Of a stretch of 6,340 bases of DNA, positions 1-6,334 are shown in pieces. This stretch comes from Patescibacteria group bacterium UBA7396 (GTDB taxonomy: Bacteria > Patescibacteriota > Gracilibacteria > BD1-5 > UBA6164): positions 1 to 6,340 of the forward strand of contig DKNE01000006.1 of the NCBI GenBank assembly GCA_002470645.1, in the 5' to 3' direction. The translations under genes were made by a program, and so were the position numbers. Position 1 is the stretch's first letter, and each line of letters opens with the position of its first letter. Under the pieces are notes generated by a model, which did not search any database, was not told where the DNA came from, and worked only from the letters and a program-made list of their open reading frames with translations.

Positions 1-22
1 AAGTATATGGGGTTCTGTCAAA
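1..22. repeat. Left terminal inverted repeat (22 bp)
   Basis: Bases 1-22 are the exact reverse complement of bases 6319-6340. The inner 14 bases read GGGGTTCTGTCAAA going into the window and are preceded by AAGTATAT. Identity stops at base 23, with only scattered matches over the next five bases. The outer 8 bases are inverted rather than direct between the two ends, so they belong to the repeat and are not a target-site duplication. The minus-strand GrpE-like frame reads straight through this repeat to the window edge. It may be the end of an element lying inside the window or of one lying outside it. Confidence 0.9.
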
Positions 23-305
23 TAGCTGGTTCAATAGTTTCTTTTATAATATTATTTAAGTTTTCTATATTTGTATCTTCAACTGCTTTTAATTCATAAA
101 AATTTATTTCTTCAGAATATTTTTCTCATGAAAATCACTTTAGTTCAATATCCAAATCTTTTATAAATTTCTTTAATCTATCTAAACTTACAGAAATTTT
201 TTCATTATCTTGTTCTTTCAAATAATCAATTTTAGAAATTTTTTCTTCTAATCTCCATATATCAACTGATAAATTAATTAGTTTATTGATATCTATATTT
301 TTCAT
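1..305 (-). CDS. GrpE-like protein, C-terminally truncated at the left repeat
   Basis: The frame starts at ATG 305-303 and stays open for 101 codons to the window edge when UGA is Gly (three in-frame UGA). An N-terminal helical part with a typical opening (L-S-V-D-I-W-R-L-E-E-K) is followed by L-D-R-L-K-K-F-I-K-D-L-D-I-E-L and then G-E-K-Y-S-E-E-I-N-F-Y-E-L-K-A-V-E-D and I-I-K-E-T-I-E-P-A-I. This order resembles the C-terminal half of GrpE-type nucleotide exchange factors, which reset Hsp70/DnaK by releasing ADP. That family normally continues for some 15-20 residues with a strand pair after E-T-I-x-P. Here the codons after that point come from the terminal repeat, so the native 3' end is probably missing. 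No DnaK gene is in the window. The gene is divergent from the AAA+ ATPase gene. The assignment rests on remembered family pattern only; a generic helical small protein is the alternative. Confidence 0.5.
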
Positions 306-342
306 TTTTTCTATAATAAAAAAGTTAATTTAAATTGTAGAG

Positions 343-370
343 AATATATATATTTTATTCTAAAAATCAA
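343..370 (-). promoter_or_regulatory. Candidate promoter of the GrpE-like gene
   Basis: On the minus strand TTGATT (370-365) is separated by 16 bp from TATATT (348-343), a sigma70-type arrangement that would give a leader of about 30 nt before ATG 305. The region is nearly pure A/T, so chance matches are likely. Confidence 0.4.
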
Positions 371-540
371 ATGAAAAACTGAATAAATAAAGAAACTTTA
401 ATATAAATTTAATGTTTAAACTTTTCATTATAATAAGTAGATATTAATTTTATATTAATTTTTAAAAGAAAATTTATTTTTCTTATTTATGCCAAACAGC
501 ACATTTACAAGAATTGCCAAGTAAAAATTGAAACTAAGCG

Positions 541-568
541 CTGACTTAAAAGAAAAAATTAGTAAAAT
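541..568 (+). promoter_or_regulatory. Candidate promoter of the AAA+ ATPase gene
   Basis: CTGACT (541-546) lies 16 bp upstream of TAAAAT (563-568). Transcription would begin near 575 and leave a leader of about 27 nt before ATG 602. The spacing is good and the -10 matches 5 of 6 consensus bases; the -35 matches 4 of 6. Confidence 0.5.
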
Positions 569-601
569 ATAAATCTATTTTATTTCTTAACTAATTAGAA
601 T

Positions 602-1918
602 ATGAAGCCAACTAACGAAGAAATAAATAATACTAATGAAATTAGTATTAACCCTGATATCAATTTATTGTTACAAAATGAAAATATTTTTAAAATTCCT
701 GATATTTATAAGCAGGACTATAGATGAAAAAATAATGAAGAACAAAAAAAGATGATGAAAAATTTTATTGAAAAATATTCAAAAAAAGATGCAGGAAATG
801 AGGAAAAAGATGATAAATTTGATGATGTTATAGACTTTAAGGAAGTTCGGTTCGAAGAGGTGAATAATCGATGAGAAATAGAATATAGGGAAGGTAAAAA
901 ACCTAAAAATATTAAAAATAAAAAACCTGAAGATGATAAACTTTATTCATTTAAAGTTAATGAATTAGTTGAATTAGAAAAGTATTTAAAATCTAAAATT
1001 ATAGGGCAAAATCATATCATTGAAGAATATATTAATAGTTTTTTATTAAATACATATCGTGATGATAATAATAGTAAAAACTTATGAATATACTTTAATT
1101 TCTGACCTTCTTGAGCAGGAAAAAATTATATATGGGAATTAATATCAAAAAAATTAGATTTTTGATTCTATAATTATTCACTCAGTTCCACATACTACGT
1201 AGAAGCAACATCGCTACTTTGAAGTACAGACTGATTTAGCGTATCTAATTCATCTATTTTTGAACACATTGAAAATATTTCATCTAAAAAGAAAGCTACG
1301 ATAATTATTTTTGACGAAATTGAAAAATGAGTATCTTCAGAAAATTGAAATCTTTCAACTTTCTTTACTGCAGTCATGAATATTATAGATAATAGATATG
1401 TTAACACAAAAAATAGTAATATTGAGATAGATCAAGCAAATTTTATTTTCGTTTTTAATTCAAATATTTGATATGATGAATATGAGTCAAATGAAAATAA
1501 TAATAAAATATGATTTAATATCTGAGAAAATAATACGGTTACCAAAGTAAGTATTGATGCAGAATATATCGAAAATTATTTTAAAAATAAACAAAAAATT
1601 AATATTTCTGTTTTTAATCGTATAAAAAGATGAAATAATTTTTTCTTTTTTAATTCATTAGAAAAGTCATTATTTGAAGAATATTTCGAAAAAGAATATA
1701 ATAATCTAAAAAGTGAACTTTGTTACAATTTTGACTATTCTCGGGAACAATTGCCTAATGTGTGATTATTTCAAGATAAAATAAATAATTTTGATTATAC
1801 AAAGTGATATCGTTGAATAAATGATATTGTACATATTGAGACTAAGTTATTTTTAATGAAAAATTATATATTTAAAAATCAGTTTAGAAAATGAAAATTA
1901 GTCTGATTAAGAAAATAA
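602..1918 (+). CDS. Clp/HSP100-type AAA+ ATPase (single ATPase module)
   Basis: This 438-residue protein is read with 19 in-frame UGA codons as Gly. Residues 1-115 are acidic, charged and low in complexity, with no recognised domain. An I-I-G-Q element (133-136) opens the AAA+ core. Walker A is G168-P-S-G-A-G-K174-N175. A pore-loop-like G-F-S-V (211-214, aromatic F212) takes the place of the usual G-Y-V-G. Walker B is I-I-I-F-D238-E239, followed by I-E-K-G. Sensor 1 is F-N-S-N288. An arginine finger sits in V-F-N-R340, and a sensor-2 arginine in G-Y-R404-G. The order and spacing match the second ATPase domain (D2) plus small lid of ClpA/ClpB/ClpX-like proteins, which thread substrate proteins through a hexameric ring using ATP. 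No ClpP-binding loop, first ATPase domain or Clp-N repeat is visible, so a specialised remodeller of unknown substrate is the likeliest role. Position 8 of Walker A is Asn instead of Thr/Ser, which may weaken Mg-ATP handling. The start is the first ATG after the promoter and has no Shine-Dalgarno sequence. Confidence 0.88.
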
Positions 1919-1950
1919 AATAATATTGTTATAGTATCATATTTATTAAC

Positions 1951-1989
1951 AAAGAGAGGAACTTTTTAGAATTCCTCTCTTTTTGTATT
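1951..1989 (+). terminator. Intrinsic terminator after the AAA+ gene
   Basis: The arms AAAGAGAGGAA (1951-1961) and TTCCTCTCTTT (1972-1982) form a perfect 11 bp stem with a 10-base loop, followed by TTGTATTTT. It lies 32 bp after the TAA of the ATPase gene. Because the left arm starts with A's, it may also stop minus-strand transcription arriving from the 254-residue gene. Confidence 0.85.
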
Positions 1990-2162
1990 TTCCATTAATA
2001 AAAATTATAAATCAAATTCATTATGAATGATTAGTTTTTTGTAAATATTTCAGATCATTTTTAATAATGAAAATGATATTAAGATAATTATTTTTAGAAA
2101 TGTAATGATTTTATATTTATATTTTTTTAGGATTTTTTAATATTTATTGTTGAGGATTAATA
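1990..2162. other. Convergent intergenic spacer
   Basis: This A/T-rich spacer lies between the terminator and the stop codon of the minus-strand 254-residue gene. A weak 8 bp hairpin (arms 2054-2061 and 2070-2077) has no T-tract. No frame of meaningful length or RNA structure is seen. Confidence 0.5.
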
Positions 2163-2927
2163 TTAAATTATTTCACTTAGCTGTTTCAATTTATCAGCAC
2201 AAGCAAATAATTCAGTTGCTAATTTAATTCTTCATCTTCATTTATCAGCTTCTCAATCTTTATAAATTTTAGATGATAATAGTTCTAAAAATTCTTTTAA
2301 TTTATGATTTTCTAAATAAGCAATCGCTCTAGCTATTTGTTCATTTGTTAAAATTGTATCTTTTATATCAAAAGTATGTTTAGAGTTTTTTTCTAATTCA
2401 TTAATATCTGTTATATATGGTTTACAATGATCCCATGCTTTTAAAATATGACTACTTGCCTCTTTTAATAATTTCACTAATTCTTCATTGTTATCAATTT
2501 GTTTTTCCAATTCAATAGAAATTGAATATAACATAGAAGCTAGAGGTTCATAAAATAAATCTCACATTTTTTTTGCAAGTTCTTCAAATGAAAAATCTAT
2601 TCATTCTATTGTTTCTGTTCTAATATGTGATTTTGCTGTATCATCAAGTATAAAATCATTTTCTATTACTGATTTTTTATCTTTATATCAAGAAAAAGAA
2701 AATATTTCATCAATTATAATATTTAACATTAAATCAATATCTGGTTCAAATCTTCTATAATCAGCAACATCTATTTTATGTCAATCTCTTAAAGTTTTAA
2801 TAAAAGATCATGCTAAAATCTCAGCTCTTTCTTGTAATCCACTTTTTGAATGTTTTACTATTTGACTGATTGAATGATTAACTGCTCACTCATTTGTATT
2901 AGAAGATGTTTCATTATTATTTATCAT
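2163..2927 (-). CDS. Helical hypothetical protein downstream of the ART-domain gene
   Basis: This product has 254 residues from ATG 2927-2925, or 262 from the in-frame ATG 2951-2949; nine UGA codons are read as Gly. The shorter start is preferred because an extended -10 box (2958-2953) sits directly before the upstream ATG, so transcription should begin inside or after that codon. The protein is almost wholly helical and charged, without signal peptide or membrane segment. The last 30 residues hold D-G-E-A-D-K-G-R-G-R-I-K-L-A (from about residue 224), where all three glycines are UGA. I recall similar endings in hypothetical proteins of candidate-phyla bacteria but cannot name the family. It lies 54 bp downstream of the stop of the 623-residue ART-type protein gene on the same strand, so it could be a partner or antidote of that protein; this is inference from position alone. 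A standard-code reading shows only an internal fragment from Met to the first downstream UGA. Confidence 0.8.
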
Positions 2928-2952
2928 ATATACAAAGTTATTAATTAACATG

Positions 2953-2981
2953 ATTATATCACTTTTTATTAAAAAAATCAA
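2953..2981 (-). promoter_or_regulatory. Extended -10 promoter of the helical hypothetical gene
   Basis: On the minus strand TTGATT (2981-2976), a 17 bp spacer and TATAAT (2958-2953) preceded by TGA make a near-consensus promoter with an extended -10. It begins one base after the stop codon of the upstream gene. The predicted transcript start near 2946 lies downstream of ATG 2951, which supports translation from ATG 2927. Confidence 0.65.
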
Positions 2982-4853
2982 TTATTTATTTTTAACTCTT
3001 ACAACAAGAATTTCTCTATTATATGTTCAGTTATTAAATGTTGCATTTTGAAATACTCTACTGTTTATAAACTCAACTTCTGTTCACCTATATATTATTC
3101 ATTCAACATTAGTGTTTCAAGATCAAGGTAGTTTTTCTCAAAAATGTTTATACATTGATAATGAAGAAATATCTTTAATTCATCAATTACTACCTCTTAC
3201 AATAATAAGTGTATCTTTATCAGGAAAATTAGTTCATAAGAATATATCATTTGTTTCATTAGCTACATAAGTATAAGCGTCTAAAATATTTTTATCTCAT
3301 TGTTTAAATCATTCTACTTTACCTGCCTTTATTAATTCCGCAATCTCTAAATTTGTAGCTCTTCTTCAATCAATTTCAACTTTATCGTGTGTAATCCAAG
3401 AATAATGACTATCTCATCTTATAATATGTTTTCACTCTAAATCAGGCATTTTACTTAATGCTTGATCAAACCTTTCTAAAAAAGCTATTTGTCATTGAGT
3501 TAACTCTTTTGTTCATCTTAAAGCTCAATTTATATTCTCAAATAAATATTTATCAGTAGATGCAAATAGAAGCATAGCATCTGTTCTATTTACACCATAT
3601 TTTGCTAAATCTTCTAATGCTTTATCTATCATTCATTGATAATTAACAGGTTTCTTTTTTCTTAAAAATTGATCTCAATATTGTAATTTTTTATATCTTT
3701 CAATAAGATCAAATCATTCTTGTGTAAATCAACTATTATTAACTAAATTATAAAATTCTTTTGGTATTCATAATACTTCTAATTTTTCACTTGGTTTTAA
3801 TTTTTCAAATTCAGATAAACTCATTCTACTACTGATAAATTCAGCATCAAGTAAATCAGTTTTAACAGATTTCCCACAAATTCATTTTTCAAGTAAGACT
3901 TTTCTTTCTTCTTTGCTAAATCAAGCATCTTTTAATATTCTAACTTTTTCAGATATTTCAGCTTGATTATAATTATATATTCAAGATCATTTTCTATCTT
4001 TTCAAATATTATGTGCTTCAATTATCGATCTTTCTTGTTCTGGAGTAAAGTTTTTTCACTTCAAATAGGAACTTGCAACTTCTAATCTCTCTTTATCTCA
4101 TAATTTAGCAATATCTTCAACTAATAGTTTTTCAAAATCTAATTGTTTTTTAGGAATTAATTCATCAACTTTTCATCTAGTTTCTCATATAATACCTTTA
4201 ACTTTAGGATTTTCAATAAATCTTTCTGCAGGTTTTTTAAATTTTGCTATTTCCTTCATTCATAATTTGAATCATTTTTTTCATACATAAGCTCAAGCTC
4301 AAACTCATGTAGTTATAAGTCATAATTCAGCAACTGATTTTCATCTCTCATAGGCATTTCAAGAGAGTAAATCCCAAATACTTTCTCAAATTGACTCAGC
4401 TACTTTTTTAAGTCATTCCCAACTAGCTAATTGTTTTAAAGATTCTAAAATTACTTTTCAATTTGTTTCCCAAACTTGAATAGCTAAATCATAATTATCT
4501 AATATTAAAGTATCAACTATTCATTTCTCAAAATTTTCTAAAGCATTATTATTATTTTGATTATTATCAATTCATAATTTTTCATAAAGCATTGTCCTAG
4601 CTTCACTTATCATTGCTTCTTTGTCTAGTCTTTCCCTAGTCTCTTTTTGAACTTGAGATTCTAATCATTCTCTTAAGTTTTTATTTTCATTTACTTGTTT
4701 TACTGCTAATTCTTTTGATCAAGGTTTATTTTGGTTATTTATATAATTTTGTTTTATTTGATTTTCAGCAATCAAAAAAGAAGAAGTTTGTTGTTTATTT
4801 TCTCCCTCTTTACTTTTTCAGTTTTCATAACTAATTGAAAATCATTCATTCAT
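2982..4853 (-). CDS. Large protein with probable C-terminal ADP-ribosyltransferase domain
   Basis: This is a 623-residue protein with about 49 UGA codons read as Gly, six GGN glycines and four TGG tryptophans. Residues 1-150 are polar and Gln/Asn-rich. A short Gly-rich hydrophobic stretch (about 176-191, L-I-T-T-G-V-G-A-G-A-Y-V-G) may touch a membrane. Residues 262-328 form a helical module with F-T-P-E-Q, an A-H-N-I-G motif around H281, and D-A-G-F-S-K-E-E-R ending in G-I-C-G (327). From about 421 the pattern resembles exotoxin-type mono-ADP-ribosyltransferases: L-F-A-S-T-D-K-Y-L-F-E-N-I-N-G-A-L-R, then I-I-R479-G for the NAD-binding arginine, then K-D-I-S-S-L-S and N582-V-E584-G-I-I at the catalytic E/Q-x-E site, followed by Y-R-G-T-E-V-E-F. 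The S-T-S element is degenerate (T-Y-V, 528-530) and the first Glu/Gln of the pair is Asn. Such enzymes move ADP-ribose from NAD to a target; activity here is uncertain. There is no signal peptide. The only in-frame start near the promoter is ATG 4853. Confidence 0.75.
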
Positions 4854-4881
4854 AAATACTAGAAATACTTATATTAGTTTA

Positions 4882-4910
4882 ATTCTAGCATATTGTTTCT
4901 AATTATTCAA
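4882..4910 (-). promoter_or_regulatory. Extended -10 promoter of the ART-domain gene
   Basis: On the minus strand TTGAAT (4910-4905) is followed after 17 bp by TAGAAT (4887-4882), which is preceded by TGC and so forms an extended -10. Transcription would start near 4875, giving a leader of about 22 nt before ATG 4853. No Shine-Dalgarno sequence follows. Confidence 0.65.
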
Positions 4911-4951
4911 AAAAATCCACCTTTTCTCCAAAAAATCAAAATTTCATTATA

Positions 4952-4957
4952 TATAAT
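4952..4957 (+). promoter_or_regulatory. -10 box of the 103-residue gene
   Basis: A perfect TATAAT lies 29 bp before ATG 4987. No convincing -35 is found at the matching distance, so this is a partial promoter call. It is divergent from the promoter of the ART-domain gene in the same ~130 bp region. Confidence 0.4.
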
Positions 4958-4986
4958 ATTTTCATTTATTATCTAATTAAAAAAAT

Positions 4987-5298
4987 ATGGAAAAAATTAT
5001 TAAATGAAAAATATATAATACAGAAAAATCAGTATTAATAACAAATTGTTGAATACATAATTTAGAACTCAATCTAGACGAATTAAGCGAGATACTATAC
5101 AAAACAAAAAATTGAGAATACTTCTTATATAGCTATGTTTGTAATATTATAAATTGAGAAAATAAATTATGAGGAAATCTAAAAATAGTGGATATTTTTG
5201 AGATTATGAGATGGTTTGAAAAAAGACAAAAACACTTTGATGAAAATGAAAAAAAGAAATTTTTTAAAGAATTTTGAAGATTTTTCGTGGAGGCATAA
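4987..5298 (+). CDS. Small phage/plasmid-type hypothetical protein
   Basis: This 103-residue protein has six UGA codons read as Gly. It opens M-E-K-I-I-K-G-K-I-Y-N-T-E-K and continues with E-I-L-Y-K-T-K-N-G-E-Y-F-L-Y, then a C-terminal helix with E-I-M-R-W-F-E-K-R. The G-K-x-Y-N-T-E opening, the L-Y-x-T-x-x-G-x-x-F-L middle and the late helix with Trp match a widespread family of small proteins in phages, plasmids and Firmicutes genomes, whose function is not known to me. The usual Gly-rich loop after F-L is diverged here. ATG 4987 is the first start after the -10 box, and there is no Shine-Dalgarno sequence. It is convergent with the next gene and shares a terminator with it. Confidence 0.8.
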
Positions 5299-5327
5299 AA
5301 AAACTGAAGATCAAATCTTCAGTTTTT
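5299..5327. terminator. Bidirectional terminator between convergent genes
   Basis: The arms AAAAACTGAAGAT (5299-5311) and ATCTTCAGTTTTT (5315-5327) form a perfect 13 bp stem with a 3-base loop. It has a T-tract in both directions. It starts one base after the stop of the 103-residue gene, and the minus-strand gene's TAA (5328-5326) lies inside its right end. Confidence 0.88.
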
Positions 5328-5862
5328 ATCTTTTCTTATGATCTTCGTATCTGAATTTTATAACTTTATCTATAGTCTCCCGAATTCTATCTCCCAAATC
5401 AACTCACGTATATCAAATATTACCCCGTATGTATATTATATAAGAATCTTTCTCAAACTCTTGAAAAACAGTATCAAATCAAGAAAAAGTATTATTTAAA
5501 ATATCAACTATCTCATAATCTTTTAAATTATCTTGTTGCATCAAAATATTTAATTCATTTTTTAATTTTTCCAAATCAAATCATCTGTCTTCTATTATAT
5601 CTATTGCAACAATATCATCATTTAAAATTGCTTGAAAAAGATCTCAATTTTTAGAAAATCAGTCAGGAATATACATCTCAAAACTATCTATATAAGTAAC
5701 TCAAATATCAAAGGAATTTCAAGTAGTTACATGAATATAAAATTTTTCTCCATTAAAACATATATGCACATTTTGTTTATAATACTCTATCTTTGATAGA
5801 ATATCATTTTTAATATTTTGCAAAAAACTCATTTTTTGACTTAAAAAGGGGTCTGATCTCAT
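5326..5862 (-). CDS. Hypothetical protein, 178 residues
   Basis: I do not recognise this protein. Eight UGA codons are read as Gly. ATG 5862-5860 is chosen because it lies two bases after a 31 bp repeat that also precedes the start region of the next gene upstream; an in-frame ATG 5832-5830 would give 168 residues beginning M-S-F-L-Q-N-I-K. The N-terminal half looks like alternating beta strands (K-F-Y-I-H-V-T-T-G, F-E-M-Y-I-P-D-G), and the rest is mixed helical and acidic with a late strand Y-I-I-Y-I-R-G. It has no signal peptide or membrane segment. Size, acidity and position near a possible toxin gene would fit an immunity-type protein, but nothing specific supports that. The stop codon overlaps the shared bidirectional terminator. 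Confidence 0.75.
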
Positions 5863-5864
5863 AA

Positions 5865-5895
5865 TAAAAAAATTAAAAATTAAAATATAACAAAA
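5865..5895 (-). repeat. 31 bp direct repeat, copy A, upstream of the 178-residue gene
   Basis: This sequence is identical over 31 bases to 6283-6313 and is A/T except for one C on the plus strand. Both copies sit immediately upstream (minus sense) of an ATG, so they probably act as a shared promoter or leader. No good -35/-10 pair is evident within it. Confidence 0.8.
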
Positions 5896-5904
5896 GTTTG
5901 TTAT
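5887..5904. promoter_or_regulatory. Operator-like palindrome upstream of the 178-residue gene
   Basis: ATAACAAA (5887-5894) and TTTGTTAT (5897-5904) are perfect inverted arms around AG. An adjoining 8 bp A/T inverted repeat (arms 5903-5910 and 5917-5924) follows. The palindrome overlaps the end of repeat copy A, where a regulator could block transcription. At copy B only the ATAACAAA arm is present and the other side runs into the right terminal repeat. Chance is possible in such A/T-rich DNA. Confidence 0.4.
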
Positions 5905-5947
5905 TAATATTTCATTATATTAATTTTTAAAATTTATTTAAAAAAAA

Positions 5948-6334
5948 TTATTTTCAACTCCATTTATCAAAAATCTTTTGAATATTTTCATCATCCATAT
6001 TTATAGTTGAAGCATCATATTCAATATATATTTTGTATTCAACATCATCTAAATTATTATAACCTAAAGACTTTATTTCCTCTTCATTTTCTTCTAAAAA
6101 TTTATCCTTAATTTGAGTAAAAATTGATAACATAATTGTTCAGAAAGTAACTTCTCAATATTCTGATTTTATATCATCAAGATCAATAACTAAATTATAT
6201 TTTTCAGTTAACCTAACTAAAAGATCTATACTTAGTTCTCAACATCCTAGTGTAATTCAGATAATAAATATTCTACCATATATAAAAAAATTAAAAATTA
6301 AAATATAACAAAAATCTGTTTGACAGAACCCCAT
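5948..6334 (-). CDS. Hypothetical protein with unclear 5' end at the right repeat
   Basis: I do not recognise this protein. The frame ends at TAA 5950-5948 and is open to the window edge; the only in-frame ATG upstream of the main body is 6334-6332, inside the terminal repeat, giving 128 residues with five UGA read as Gly. The convincing part starts around I-F-I-I-G-I-T-L-G-C-G-E-L-S and continues with L-V-I-D-L-D-D-I, G-E-V-T-F-G-T and an acidic C-terminal half ending D-K-W-S-G-K. The first ~20 residues translate the A/T repeat and terminal repeat and are probably not native. An ATG at 6279-6277, placed after the 31 bp repeat just as for the neighbouring gene, is in another frame and stops at TAG after 10 codons; one extra base would join it to the main frame as M-V-E-I-F-I-I-G. 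So the gene has a frameshift near its start, uses an unusual start, or is 5'-truncated by the terminal repeat. Confidence 0.6.
6283..6313 (-). repeat. 31 bp direct repeat, copy B, upstream of the rightmost gene
   Basis: This is identical to copy A at 5865-5895. It ends five bases before the right terminal inverted repeat and lies four bases before ATG 6279 in minus sense. Upstream similarity between the copies fades where the terminal repeat begins. Confidence 0.8.

Larger units (their letters stand above)
306..601. other. Divergent intergenic region between the GrpE-like and AAA+ genes
   Basis: This 296 bp stretch has no convincing gene. It carries candidate promoters for both flanking genes, an isolated TATAAT at 429-434 and a weak A/T hairpin (arms 466-472 and 478-484). 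Bases 490-545 are clearly less AT-rich (about 37% G+C by hand count) than the surroundings and contain GCCAA twice (491-495 and 516-520). An 11-codon frame at 489-524 has no ribosome-binding site and is not called as a gene. Confidence 0.6.

Noticed and set aside
1..8. Outer 8 bases of each end as an 8 bp target-site duplication
   Set aside because: Left is AAGTATAT and right is ATATACTT: inverted, not direct, copies, so they are part of the inverted repeat.
489..524. 11-codon frame M-P-N-S-T-F-T-R-I-A-K
   Set aside because: Too short, with no ribosome-binding site or promoter at a fitting distance and no recognisable peptide family.
1195..1407. 70-residue minus-strand open frame under the standard code
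   Set aside because: It lies wholly inside the AAA+ ATPase gene, opposite the Walker B region. The sense frame carries the full motif set, so this is an antisense shadow.
602..1918. UGA read as tryptophan (Mycoplasma-type code 4)
   Set aside because: This would put Trp at invariant Gly positions of Walker A and sensor 2 and give an implausible Trp content, while TGG codons already exist.
2925..2951. Upstream ATG 2951 as start of the helical gene
   Set aside because: A strong extended -10 box ends two bases before it, so the transcript should start at or after this codon. It remains possible if another promoter reads through from the upstream gene.
3099..3119. Second E-x-E (T-E-V-E) in the ART-domain protein as the catalytic pair
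   Set aside because: It falls after the Y-R-G-T turn, where ART proteins have the strand following the catalytic glutamate. N582-V-E584 fits the expected position better.
5848..5855. GGGGTCTG resembling the terminal repeat core GGGGTTCTG, near repeat copy A
   Set aside because: Only eight bases with a one-base gap, and inside the 178-residue coding frame. Too short to call a degenerate element end.
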